A stretch of 64,000 bases of DNA from Eledone cirrhosa (taxonomy: Eukaryota; Mollusca; Cephalopoda; Octopoda; Eledonidae): the NCBI GenBank assembly GCA_964016885.1, contig OZ024748.1:36968824-37032823 (forward strand). The letters are read 5' to 3'. Positions 39,901-53,000 of this stretch are shown one piece after another. How positions within the stretch are numbered: the first letter of the stretch is position 1; each line of letters begins with the position of its first letter. Both the position numbers and the translations under genes were made by a program. Below the pieces are notes generated by a model that did no database searches, was not told the DNA's origin, and saw only the letters and a program-made list of their open reading frames with translations.

Positions 39901-41537
39901 CACAGAGGAACCAAACTCCCACTGTCACTGCCTCTGTCTCTCCCACTCTCTCATACTACACCAGGTCCTAACACAGAGGAACCAAACCCCCACTGTCACT
40001 GCCTCTCTCTCTCCCACTCTCTCATATTACACCAGGTCCTAACACAGAGGAACCAAACCCCCACTGTCACTGCCCCTCTCTCTCCCACTCTCTCATATTA
40101 CACCAGGTCCTAACACAGAGGAACCAAACTCCCACTGTCACTGCCTCCGTCTCTCTCACTCTCTCATACTAAACCAGGTCCAACACAGAGGAACCAAACT
40201 CCCACTGTCACTGCCTCTGTCTCTCCTACTCTCTCATATACACCAGGTCCGAACATAGAGGTACGAGACCCCCACTGTCACTGCCTCTGTCTCTCCCACT
40301 CACTCATATTACACCAGGTCCTAACACAGAGAAACCAAACTCCCACTGTCACTGCCTCTGTCTCTCCCACTCTCTCATATTACACCAGGTCCCAACACAG
40401 AGGAACCAAACTCCCACTGTCACTGCCTCTGTCTCTCCCATTCTCTCACATTACACCAGTTCCCAACACAGAGGAACCAAACTCCCACTGTCACTGCCTC
40501 TGTCTCTCCCACTCTCTCATATTAGACTAGGTCATAACACAGAGGAACCAAACTCCCACTGTCACTGCCTCCGTCTCTCCCACTCTCTCATACTAAACCA
40601 GGTCCAACACAGAGGAACCAAACTCCCACTGTCACTGCCTCTGTCTCTCCCACTCTCTCATATTACACCAGATCCCAACACAGAGGAACCAAACTCCCAC
40701 TGTCACTGCCTCTGTCTCCCCCACTCTCTCATATTACACCAGGTCCCAACACAGAGGAACCAAACTCCCACTGTCACTATCCTCTGTCTCTCCCACTCTC
40801 TCATAATACACCAGGTCCTAACACAGAGGAACCAAACCCCCACTGTCACTGCCTCTCTCTCTCCCACTCTCTCACATTACACCAGTTCCCAACACAGAGG
40901 AACCAAACTGCCACTGTCGCTCCCTCTGTCTCTCCCACTCTCTCATATTACACCATGTCCTAACACAGAGGAACCAAACTCCCACCGTCACTCCCTCTGT
41001 CTCTCCCACTCTCTCATATTACACCATGTCCCAACACAGAGGGACCAAACTCGCACTGTCACTGCCTCTCTCTCTCCCACTCTCTCATATTAAACCAGGT
41101 CCCAACACAGAGGACCCGAACTCCCACTGTCATTGCCTCTGTCTCTCCCACTCTCTCATATTACACCAGGCCCTAACACAGAGGAACCAAACTCACACTG
41201 TGACTGCCTCTGTCTCTCCCACTCTCTCACATTACACCAGTTCCCAACACAGAGGAACCAAACTCTCACTGTCACTGCCTCTCTCTCTCCCACTCTCTCA
41301 TATTACACCAGGTCCTAACACAGAGGAACCAAACTCCCACTGTCACTGCCTCCGTCTCTCCCACTCTCTCATACTAAACCAGGTCCAACACAGAGGAACT
41401 AAACTCCCACTGTCACTGCCTCTCTCTCTACCACTCACTCATATTAGACCAGGTCCTAACACAGAGGAACCAAACTCCCACTGTGACTGCCTCTGTCTCT
41501 CCCACTCTCTCACATTACACCAGTTCCCAACACAGAG
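33959..41537 (+). repeat. Family B 7579-bp higher-order unit, copy B3
   Basis: This copy lacks the 924-bp insertion. Markers at 34385, 35917, 36837, 37501 and 38550 lie 8503 bp from their B2 counterparts, and later ones (39007, 39697, 41026) lie 7579 bp away. The family ends near 41.57 kb, where CCCACACTCTCATATGAC appears in place of the CCCACGCTCTCATATTACAA that begins each new copy. Confidence 0.87.
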
Positions 41538-43911
41538 GAACCAAACTCCCACTGTCACTGCCTCTGTCTCTCCCACACTCTCATATGACACCAGGTCCTA
41601 ACACAGAGGTACCAAACTCCCACTGTCACTGCCTCCGTCTCTCCCACTCTCTCATACTAAACCAGGTCCAATACAGAGGAACCAAACTCCTACTGTCACT
41701 GCCTCTGTCTCTCCCACTCTCTCATATACACCAGGTCCAAACACAGAGGTACGAAACCCCCACTGTCACTGCCTCTGTGTCTCCCACTCTCTCATATTAC
41801 ACCAGGTCCTAACACAGAGGAACCAAACTCCCACTGTCACTGCCTCCGTCTCTCCCACTCTCTCATACTAAACCAGGTCCAACACAGAGGAACCAAACTC
41901 CTACTGTCACTGCCTCTGTCTCTCCCACTCTCTCATATACACAAGGTCCGAACACAGAGGTACGATACCCCCACTGTCACTGCCTCTGTCTCTCCCACTC
42001 TCTCATATTACACCAGGTCCTAACACAGAGGAACCAAACTCCCACTGTCACTGCCTCCGTCTCTCCCACTCTCTCATACTAAACCAGGTCCAACACAGAG
42101 GAACCAAACTCCTACTGTCACTGCCTCTGTCTCTCCCACTCTCTCATACTAAACCAGGTCCAACACAGAGGAACCAAACTCCTACTGTCACTGCCTCTGT
42201 CTCTCCCACTCTCTCATATACACAAGGTCCGAACACAGAGGTACGAAACCCCCACTGTCACTGCCTCTGTCTCTCCCACTCTCTCATATTACACCAGGTC
42301 CTAACACAGAGGAACCAAACTCCCACTGTCACTGCCTCTGTCTCTCCCACTCTCTCATATTACACCAGGTCCTAACACAGAGGTACGAAACCCCCACTGT
42401 CACTGCCTCTGTCTCTCCCACTCTCTCAAATTAGACCAGGTCATAACACAGAGGAACCAAACTCCCACTGTCACTGCCCCTGTCTCTCTTACTCTCTCAT
42501 ATTACACCAGGTCCCAACACAGAGGGACCAAACTCCCACTGTCACTGCCTCTGTCTCTCCCACTCTCTCATATTACACCAGGTCCTAACACAGAGGAACC
42601 AAACACCCACTGTCACTGCCTCTCTCTCTCCCACTCTCTCATATTACACCAGGTCCTAACACAGAGGAACCGAACTCCCACTGTCACTGCCTCCGTCTCT
42701 CACACTCTCTCATACTAAACCAGGTCCAACACAGAGGAACCAAACTCCCACTGTCACTGCCTCTGTCTCTCCCACTCTCTCATATACACCAGGTCTGAAC
42801 ACAGAGGTACGAGACCCCCACTGTCACTGCCTCTGTCTCTTCCACTCTCTCATTTTACACCAGGTCCCAACACAGAGGTACCAAACTCCCACTGTCACTG
42901 CCTCTGTCTCTCCCACTCTCTCATATTACAACAAATCGCAACACAGAGGAACCAAACTCCCACTGTCACTGCCTCTGTCTCTCCCACTCTCTCATATTAC
43001 ACCAGGTCCCAACACAGAGGAACCAAACTCCCACTGTCACTGCCTCTGTCTCTCCCACTCTCTCATATTACACCAGGTCCCAACACAGAGGAACCAAATT
43101 CCCACTGTCACTGCCTCTGTCTCTCCCACTCTCTCATGTTACACCAGGTCCCAACACAGAGGAACCAAACTCCACTGTCACTGCCTCTGTCTCTCCCACT
43201 CTCTCATATTAGACCAGGTCCTAACACAGAGGAACCAAACTCCCACTGTCACTGCCTCTGTCTCTCCCACACTCTCACATTACACCAGTTCCCAACACAG
43301 AGGAACCAAACTCCCATTGTCACTGCCTCTGTCTCTTCCACTCTTTCATATTACACCAGGTCCCAACACAGAGGTACCAAACTCCCACTGTCACTGCCTC
43401 TGTCTCTCCCACTCTCTCATATTACAACAAATCCCAACACAGAGGAACCAAACTCCCACTGTCACTGCCTCTGTCTCTCCCACTCTCTCATATTAGACTA
43501 GGTCCTAACACAGAGGAACCAAACTCCCACTCTCACTGCCTCTGTCTCTCCCACTCTCTCACATTACACCAGTTCCCAACACAGAGGAACCAAACTCCCA
43601 CTGTCACTGCCTCTGTCTCTCCGACACTCTCATATTACACCAGGTCCTAACACAGAGGTACCAAACTCCCACTGTCAGTGCCTCCATCTCTCCCACTCTC
43701 TCATACTAAACCAGGTCCAACACAGAGGAACCAAACTCCTACTGTCACTGCCTCTGTCTCTCCCACTCTCTCATATACACCACGTCCGAACACAGAGGTA
43801 TGAAACCCCCACTGTCACTGCCTCTGTCTCTCCCACTCTCTCATATTACACCAGGTCCCAACACAGAGGAACCAAACTCCCACTGTCACTGCCTCTGTCT
43901 CTCCCACTCTC
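41538..43911 (+). repeat. Mosaic segment between families B and C
   Basis: The first part repeats the 39.1-39.8 kb region. About 42590-43500 is then a copy of 706-1616 at an offset of 41884 bp, including the AAACACCCAC, GGTCTGAAC, CATTTTACACC, ACAACAAATCGC and CATGTTACACC markers. Private changes include CAAATTCCCACTG near 43097 and CCCACACTCTCAC near 43268. It contains monomers only. Confidence 0.72.
42100..42169 (+). repeat. Hybrid 70-bp monomer from a local one-unit duplication
   Basis: CATACTAAACC occurs twice 70 bp apart, at 42075 and 42145. In this unit it follows CCTACTGTCACTGCCTCTG, whereas CATACTAAACC units elsewhere normally carry CCTCCGTC. The unit thus has the front of one 70-bp type and the end of the other, as expected for unequal exchange between adjacent units. 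Confidence 0.75.
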
Positions 43912-46900
43912 TCATATTACACCAGGTCCCAACACAGAGGAACCAAACTCCCACTGTCACTATCCTCTGTCTCTCCCACTCTCTCATATTACACCATGTC
44001 CCAACACAGAGGGACCAAACTCGCACTGTCACTGCCTCTGTCTCTCCCACTCTCTCATATTACATCAGGTCCTAACACAGAGGAACCAAACTCCCACTGT
44101 CACTGCCTCTGTCTCTCCCACTCTCTCATATTACACCAGGTCCCAACACAGAGGAACCAAACTCCCACTGTCACTGTCTCTGTCTCTCCCACTCTCTCAT
44201 ATTACACCAGGTCCCAACACAGAGGAACCAAACTCCCACTGTCACTGCCTCTGTCTCTCCCACTCTCTCATATTACACCAGGTCCCAACACAGAGGAACC
44301 AAACTCCCACTGTCACTATCCTCTGTCTCTCCCACTCTCTCATATTACACCATGTCCCAACACAGAGGGACCAAACTCGCACTGTCACTGCCTCTCTCTC
44401 TCCCACTCTCTCATATTAAACCAGGTCCCAACACAGAGGACCCGAACTCCCACTGTCATTGCCTCTGTCTCTCCCACTCTCTCATATTACACCAGGCCCT
44501 AACACAGAGGAACCAAACTCACACTGTGACTGCCTCTGTCTCTCCCACTCTCTCACATTACACCAGTTCCCAACACAGAGGAACCAAACTCTCACTGTCA
44601 CTGCCTCTCTCTCTCCCACTCTCTCATATTACACCAGGTCCTAACACAGAGGAACCAAACTCCCACTGTCACTGCCTCCGTCTCTCCCACTCTCTCATAC
44701 TAAACCAGGTCCAACACAGAGGAACTAAACTCCCACTGTCACTGCCTCTCTCTCTACCACTCTCTCATATTAGACCAGGTCCTAACACAGAGGAACCAAA
44801 CTCCCACTGTGACTGCCTCTGTCTCTCCCACTCTCTCACATTACACCAGTTCCCAACACAGAGGAACCAAACTCCCACTGTCACTGCCTCTGTCTCTCCC
44901 ACACTCTCATATGACACCAGGTCCTAACACAGAGGTACCAAACTCCCACTGTCACTGCCTCCGTCTCTCCCACTCTCTCATACTAAACCAGGTCCAATAC
45001 AGAGGAACCAAACTCCTACTGTCACTGCCTCTGTCTCTCCCACTCTCTCATATACACCAGGTCCAAACACAGAGGTACGAAACACCCACTGTCACTGCCT
45101 CTGTGTCTCCCACTCTCTCATATTACACCAGGTCCTAACACAGAGGAACCAAACTCCCACTGTCACTGCCTCCGTCTCTCCCACTCTCTCATACTAAACC
45201 AGGTCCAACACAGAGGAACCAAACTCCTACTGTCACTGCCTCTGTCTCTCCCACTCTCTCATATACACAAGGTCCGAACACAGAGGTACGAAACCCCCAC
45301 TGTCACTGCCTCTGTCTCTCCCACTCTCTCATATTACACCAGGTCCTAACACAGAGGAACCAAACTCCCACTGTCACTGCCTCCGTCTCTCCCACTCTCT
45401 CATACTAAACCAGGTCCAACACAGAGGAACCAAACTCCTACTGTCACTGCCTCTGTCTCTCCCACTCTCTCATATACACCAGGTTCGAACACAGCAGTAT
45501 GAAACCCTACTGTCACTGCCTCTGTCTCTCCCACTCTCTCAAATTAGACCAGGTCATAACACAGAGGAACCAAACTCCCACTGTCACTGCCCCTGTCTCT
45601 CTTACTCTCTCATATTACACCAGGTCCCAACACAGAGGGACCAAACTCCCACTGTCACTGCCCCTGTCTCTCTTACTCTCTCATATTACACCAGGTCCCA
45701 ACACAGAGGAACCAAACTCCCACTGTCACTGCCTCTGTCTCTCCCACTCTCTCATACTACACCAGGTCCTAACACAGAGGAACCAAACCCCCACTGTCAC
45801 TGCCTCTCTCTCTCCCACTCTCTCATATTACACCAGGTCCTAACACAGAGGAACCAAACCCCCACTGTCACTGCCCCTCTCTCTCCCACTCTCTCATATT
45901 ACACCAGGTCCTAACACAGAGGACCCAAACTCCCACTGTCACTGCCTCCGTCTCTCTCACTCTCTCATACTAAACCAGGTCCAACACAGAGGAACCAAAC
46001 TCCCACTGTCACTGCCTCTGTCTCTCCTACTCTCTCATATACACCAGGTCCGAACATAGAGGTACGAGACCCCCACTGTCACTGCCTCTGTCTCTCCCAC
46101 TCACTCATATTACACCAGGTCCTAACACAGAGAAACCAAACTCCCACTGTCACTGCCTCTGTCTCTCCCACTCTCTCATATTACACCAGGTCCCAACACA
46201 GAGGAACCAAACTCCCACTGTCACTGCCTCTGTCTCTCCCATTCTCTCACATTACACCAGTTCCCAACACAGAGGAACCAAACTCCCACTGTCACTGCCT
46301 CTGTCTCTCCCACTCTCTCATATTAGACTAGGTCATAACACAGAGGAACCAAACTCCCACTGTCACTGCCTCCGTCTCTCCCACTCTCTCATACTAAACC
46401 AGGTCCAACACAGAGGAACCAAACTCCCACTGTCACTGCCTCTGTCTCTCCCACTCTCTCATATACACCAGGTCTGAACACAGAGGTACGAGACCCCCAC
46501 TGTCACTGCCTCTGTCTCTCCCACTCTCTCATATTACACCAGGTCCCAACACAGAGGAACCAAACTCCCACTGTCACTGCCTCTGTCTCTCCCACTCTCT
46601 CATATTACACCAGTTCCCAACACAGAGGAACCAAACTCCCACTGTCACTGCCTCTGTCTCTCCCACTCTCTCATATTACACCAGGTCCCAACACAGAGGT
46701 ACCAAACTCCCACTGTCACTGCCTCTGTCTCTCCCACTCTCTCATATTACAACAAATCCCAACACAGAGGAACCAAACTCCCACTGTCACTGCCTCTGTC
46801 TCTCCCACTCTCTCATATTAGACTAGGTCATAACACAGAGGAACCAAACTCACACTGTCACCGCCTCTGTCTCTCCCACTCTCTCACATTACACCAGTTC

Positions 46901-47025
46901 CCAACACAGAGGAACCAAACTCCCACTGTCACTGCCTCTGTCTCTCCGACACTCTCATATTACACCAGGTCCTAACACAGAGGTACCAAATCCCCACTGT
47001 CAGTGCCTCCGTCTCTCCCACTCTC
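43912..47025 (+). repeat. Family C 3114-bp block, copy C1
   Basis: Markers at 43996, 44352, 44459, 44809 and 45499 recur 3114 bp later. Much of the block resembles family B (about 38.5-41 kb), but C1 and C2 share two derived features. These are a missing C in GTATGAAACCCTACTG near 45499 and AAACACCCAC after GGTACG near 45081. The two copies therefore come from one modified ancestor. Confidence 0.83.
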
Positions 47026-50000
47026 TCATATTACACCAGGTCCCAACACAGAGGAACCAAACTCCCACTGTCACTATCCTCTGTCTCTCCCACTCTCTCA
47101 TATTACACCATGTCCCAACACAGAGGGACCAAACTCGCACTGTCACTGCCTCTGTCTCTCCCACTCTCTCATATTACATCAGGTCCTAACACAGAGGAAC
47201 CAAACTCCCACTGTCACTGCCTCTGTCTCTCCCACTCTCTCATATTACACCAGGTCCCAACACAGAGGAACCAAACTCCCACTGTCACTGTCTCTGTCTC
47301 TCCCACTCTCTCATATTACACCAGGTCCCAACACAGAGGAACCAAACTCCCACTGTCACTGCCTCTGTCTCTCCCACTCTCTCATATTACACCAGGTCCC
47401 AACACAGAGGAACCAAACTCCCACTGTCACTATCCTCTGTCTCTCCCACTCTCTCATATTACACCATGTCCCAACACAGAGGGACCAAACTCGCACTGTC
47501 ACTGCCTCTCTCTCTCCCACTCTCTCATATTAAACCAGGTCCCAACACAGAGGACCCGAACTCCCACTGTCATTGCCTCTGTCTCTCCCACTCTCTCATA
47601 TTACACCAGGCCCTAACACAGAGGAACCAAACTCACACTGTGACTGCCTCTGTCTCTCCCACTCTCTCACATTACACCAGTTCCCAACACAGAGGAACCA
47701 AACTCTCACTGTCACTGCCTCTCTCTCTCCCACTCTCTCATATTACACCAGGTCCTAACACAGAGGAACCAAACTCCCACTGTCACTGCCTCCGTCTCTC
47801 CCACTCTCTCATACTAAACCAGGTCCAACACAGAGGAACTAAACTCCCACTGTCACTGCCTCTCTCTCTACCACTCTCTCATATTAGACCAGGTCCTAAC
47901 ACAGAGGAACCAAACTCCCACTGTGACTGCCTCTGTCTCTCCCACTCTCTCACATTACACCAGTTCCCAACACAGAGGAACCAAACTCCCACTGTCACTG
48001 CCTCTGTCTCTCCCACACTCTCATATGACACCAGGTCCTAACACAGAGGTACCAAACTCCCACTGTCACTGCCTCCGTCTCTCCCACTCTCTCATACTAA
48101 ACCAGGTCCAATACAGAGGAACCAAACTCCTACTGTCACTGCCTCTGTCTCTCCCACTCTCTCATATACACCAGGTCCAAACACAGAGGTACGAAACACC
48201 CACTGTCACTGCCTCTGTGTCTCCCACTCTCTCATATTACACCAGGTCCTAACACAGAGGAACCAAACTCCCACTGTCACTGCCTCCGTCTCTCCCACTC
48301 TCTCATACTAAACCAGGTCCAACACAGAGGAACCAAACTCCTACTGTCACTGCCTCTGTCTCTCCCACTCTCTCATATACACAAGGTCCGAACACAGAGG
48401 TACGAAACCCCCACTGTCACTGCCTCTGTCTCTCCCACTCTCTCATATTACACCAGGTCCTAACACAGAGGAACCAAACTCCCACTGTCACTGCCTCCGT
48501 CTCTCCCACTCTCTCATACTAAACCAGGTCCAACACAGAGGAACCAAACTCCTACTGTCACTGCCTCTGTCTCTCCCACTCTCTCATATACACCAGGTTC
48601 GAACACAGCAGTATGAAACCCTACTGTCACTGCCTCTGTCTCTCCCACTCTCTCAAATTAGACCAGGTCATAACACAGAGGAACCAAACTCCCACTGTCA
48701 CTGCCCCTGTCTCTCTTACTCTCTCATATTACACCAGGTCCCAACACAGAGGGACCAAACTCCCACTGTCACTGCCCCTGTCTCTCTTACTCTCTCATAT
48801 TACACCAGGTCCCAACACAGAGGTACCAAACTCCCACTGTCACTGCCTCTGTCTCTCCCACTCTCTCATACTACACCAGGTCCTAACACAGAGGAACCAA
48901 ACCCCCACTGTCACTGCCTCTCTCTCTCCCACTCTCTCATATTACACCAGGTCCTAACACAGAGGAACCAAACCCCCACTGTCACTGCCCCTCTCTCTCC
49001 CACTCTCTCATATTACACCAGGTCCTAACACAGAGGAACCAAACTCCCACTGTCACTGCCTCCGTCTCTCTCACTCTCTCATACTAAACCAGGTCCAACA
49101 CAGAGGAACCAAACTCCCACTGTCACTGCCTCTGTCTCTCCTACTCTCTCATATACACCAGGTCCGAACATAGAGGTACGAGACCCCCACTGTCACTGCC
49201 TCTGTCTCTCCCACTCACTCATATTACACCAGGTCCTAACACAGAGAAACCAAACTCCCACTGTCACTGCCTCTGTCTCTCCCACTCTCTCATATTACAC
49301 CAGGTCCCAACACAGAGGAACCAAACTCCCACTGTCACTGCCTCTGTCTCTCCCATTCTCTCACATTACACCAGTTCCCAACACAGAGGAACCAAACTCC
49401 CACTGTCACTGCCTCCGTCTCTCCCACTCTCTCATACTAAACCAGGTCCAACACAGAGGAACCAAACTCCCACTGTCACTGCCTCTGTCTCTCCCACTCT
49501 CTCATATACACCAGGTCTGAACACACAGGTACGAGACCCCCACTGTCACTGCCTCTGTCTCTCCCACTCTCTCATATTACACCAGGTCCCAACACAGAGG
49601 AACCAAACTCCCACTGTCACTGCCTCTGTCTCTCCCACTCTCTCATATTACACCAGTTCCCAACACAGAGGAACCAAACTCCCACTGTCACTGCCTCTGT
49701 CTCTCCCACTCTCTCATATTACACCAGGTCCCAACACAGAGGTACCAAACTCCCACTGTCACTGCCTCTGTCTCTCCCACTCTCTCATATTACAACAAAT
49801 CCCAACACAGAGGAACCAAACTCCCACTGTCACTGCCTCTCTCTCTCCCACTCTCTCATATTAGACTAGGTCATAACACAGAGGAACCAAACTCACACTG
49901 TCACCGCCTCTGTCTCTCCCACTCTCTCACATTACACCAGTTCCCAACACAGAGGAACCAAACTCCCACTGTCACTGCCTCTGTCTCTCCGACACTCTCA

Positions 50001-50068
50001 TATTACACCAGGTCCTAACACAGAGGTACCAAATCCCCACTGTCAGTGCCTCCGTCTCTCCCACTCTC
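47026..50068 (+). repeat. Family C block, copy C2, one monomer shorter
   Basis: This is a second copy of 43912-47025. The offset is 3114 bp up to about 49.4 kb and 3043 bp afterwards, so exactly one 71-bp monomer (the CATATTAGACTAGGTCATAAC unit near 46.3 kb) is missing here. Copy-specific substitutions include GGTACC near 48823 and CACACAGGTACG near 49522. Confidence 0.82.
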
Positions 50069-53000
50069 TCATACTAAACCAGGTCCAACACAGAGGAACC
50101 AAACTCCTACTGTCACTGCCTCTGTCTCTCCCACTCTCTCATATACACCACGTCCGAACACAGAGGTATGAAACCCCCACTGTCACTGCCTCTGTCTCTC
50201 CCACTCTCTCATATTACACCAGGTCCTAACACAGAGGAACCAAACTCCCACTGTCACTGCCTCTGTCTCTCCCACTCTCTCATATTACACCAGCTCCTAA
50301 CACAGAGGAACCAAACTCCCACTGTTACTGCCTCTGTCTCTCCCACTCTCTCATATTACACCAGGTCCTAACACAGAGGAACCAAACTCCCACTGTCACT
50401 GCCTCTGTCTCTCCCACTCTCTCATATTACACCAGGTCCCAACACAGAGGAACCAAACTCCCACTGTCACTGCCTCTGTCTCTCCCACTCTCTCATATTA
50501 CACCAGGTCCCAACACAGAGGAACCAAACTCCCACTCTCACTGCCTTTCTCTCTCCCACTCTCTCACATTACACCAGTTCCCAACACAGAGGAACCAAAC
50601 TCCCACTGTCGCTCCCTCTGTCTCTCCCACTCTCTCATATTACACCAGGTCCTAACACAGAGGAACCAAACTCCCACCGTCACTCCCTCTGTCTCTCCCA
50701 CTCTCCCATATTACACCATGTCCCAACACAGAGGGACCAAACTCGCACTGTCATTGCCTCTCTCTCTCCCACTCTCTCATATTAAACCAGGTCCCAACAC
50801 AGAGGAACCGAACTCCCACTGTCATTGCCTCTGTCTCTCCCACTCTCTCATATTACACCAGGCCCTAACACAGAGGAACCAAACTCCCACTGTGACTGCC
50901 TCTGTCTCTCCCACTCTCTCATATTACACCAGTTCCCAACACAGAGGAACCAAACTCCCACTGTCACTGCCTCTCTCTCTCCCACTCTCTCATATTACAC
51001 TAGGTCCTAACACAGAGGAACCAAACTCCCACTGTCACTGCCTCCGTCTCTCCCACTCTCTCATACTAAACCAGGTCCAACACAGAGGAACCAAACTCCC
51101 ACTGTCACTGCTTCTCTCTCTCCCACTCTCTCATATTAGACCAGGTCCTAACACAGAGGAACCAAACTCCCACTGTGACTGCCTCTGTCTCTCCCACTCT
51201 CTCACATTACACCAGTTCCCAACACAGAGGAACCAAACTCCCACTGTCACTGCCTCCGTCTCTCCCACTCTCTCATACTAAACCAGGTCCAATACAGAGG
51301 AACCAAACTCCTACTGTCACTGCCTCTGTCTCTCCCACTCTCTCATATACACCAGGTCCAAACACAGAGGTACGAAACCCCCACTGTCACTGCCTCTGTC
51401 TCTCCCACTCTCTCATATTACACCAGGTCCTAACACAGAGGAACCAAACTCCCACTCTCACTGCCTCTGTCTCTGCCACTCTCTCATATTACACCAGGTC
51501 CCAACAAAGAGGGACCAAACTCCCACTGTCACTGCCTCTCTCTCTCCCACTCTCTCATATTACACCAGGTCCCAACACAGAGGAACCAAACTCCCTCTGT
51601 CACTGCCTCTGTCTCTCCCACTCTCTCATATTACACCAGGTCCTAACACAGAGCAACCAAACCCCCACTGTCACTGCCTCTCTCTCTCCCACTCTCTCAT
51701 ATTACACCAGGTCCTAACACAGAGGAACCAAACCCCCACTGTCACTGCCTCTCTCTCTCCCACTCTCTCATATTACACCAGGTCCTAACACAGAGGAACC
51801 AAACCCCCACTGTCACTGCCTCTCTCTCTCCCACTCTCTCATATTACACCAGGTCCTAACACAGAGGAACCAAACACCCACTGTCACTGCCTCTCTCTCT
51901 CCCACTCTCTCATATTACACCAGATCCCAACACAGAGGAACCAAACTCCCTCTGTCACTGCCTCTCTCTCTCCCACTCTCTCATATTACACCAGATCCCA
52001 ACACAGAGGAACCAAACCCCCACTGTCACTGCCTCTCTCTCTCCCACTCTCTCATATTACACCAGGTCCTAACACAGAGGAACCAAACACCCACTGTCAC
52101 TGCCTCTCTCTCTCCCACTCTCTCATATTACACCAGATCCCAACACAGAGGAACCAAACCCCCACTGTCACTGCCTCTCTCTCTCCCACTCTCTCATATT
52201 ACACCAGGTCCTAACACAGAGGAACCAAACCCCCACTGTCACTGCCTCTCTCTCTCCCACTCTCTCATATTACACCAGGTCCTAACACAGAGGAACCAAA
52301 CACCCACTGTCACTGCCTCTCTCTCTCCCACTCTCTCATATTACACCAGATCCCAACACAGAGGAACCAAACTCCCACTGTCACTGCCTCTCTCTCTACC
52401 ACTCTCTCATATTAAACCAGGTCCTAACACAGAGGAACCGAACTCCCACTGTCACTGCCTCCGTCTCTCACACTCTCTCATACTAAACCAGGTCCAACAC
52501 AGAGGAACCAAACTCCCATTGTCACTGCCTCTGTCTCTCCCACTCTCTCATATACACCAGGTCTGAACACAGAGGTACGAGACCCCCACTGTCACTGCCT
52601 CTGTCTCTTCCACTCTCTCATATTACACCAGGTCCTAACACAGAGGAACCAAACTCCCACTGTCACTGCCTCTGTCTCTCCCACTCTCTCATATTACACC
52701 AGGTCCCAACACAGAGGAACCAAACTCCCACTGTCACTGCCTCTGTCTCTCCCACTCTCTCATATTACACCATGTCCCAACACAGAGGAACCAAACTCCC
52801 ACTGTCACTGCCTCTGTCTCTCCCACTCTCTCATATTACACCAGGTCCCAACACAGAGGAACCAAACTCCACTGTCACTGCCTCTGTCTCTCCCACTCTC
52901 TCATATTAGACCAGGTCCTAACACAGAGGAACCAAACTCCCACTGTCACTGCCTCTGTCTCTCCCACTCTCTCACATTACACCAGTTCCCAACACAGAGG

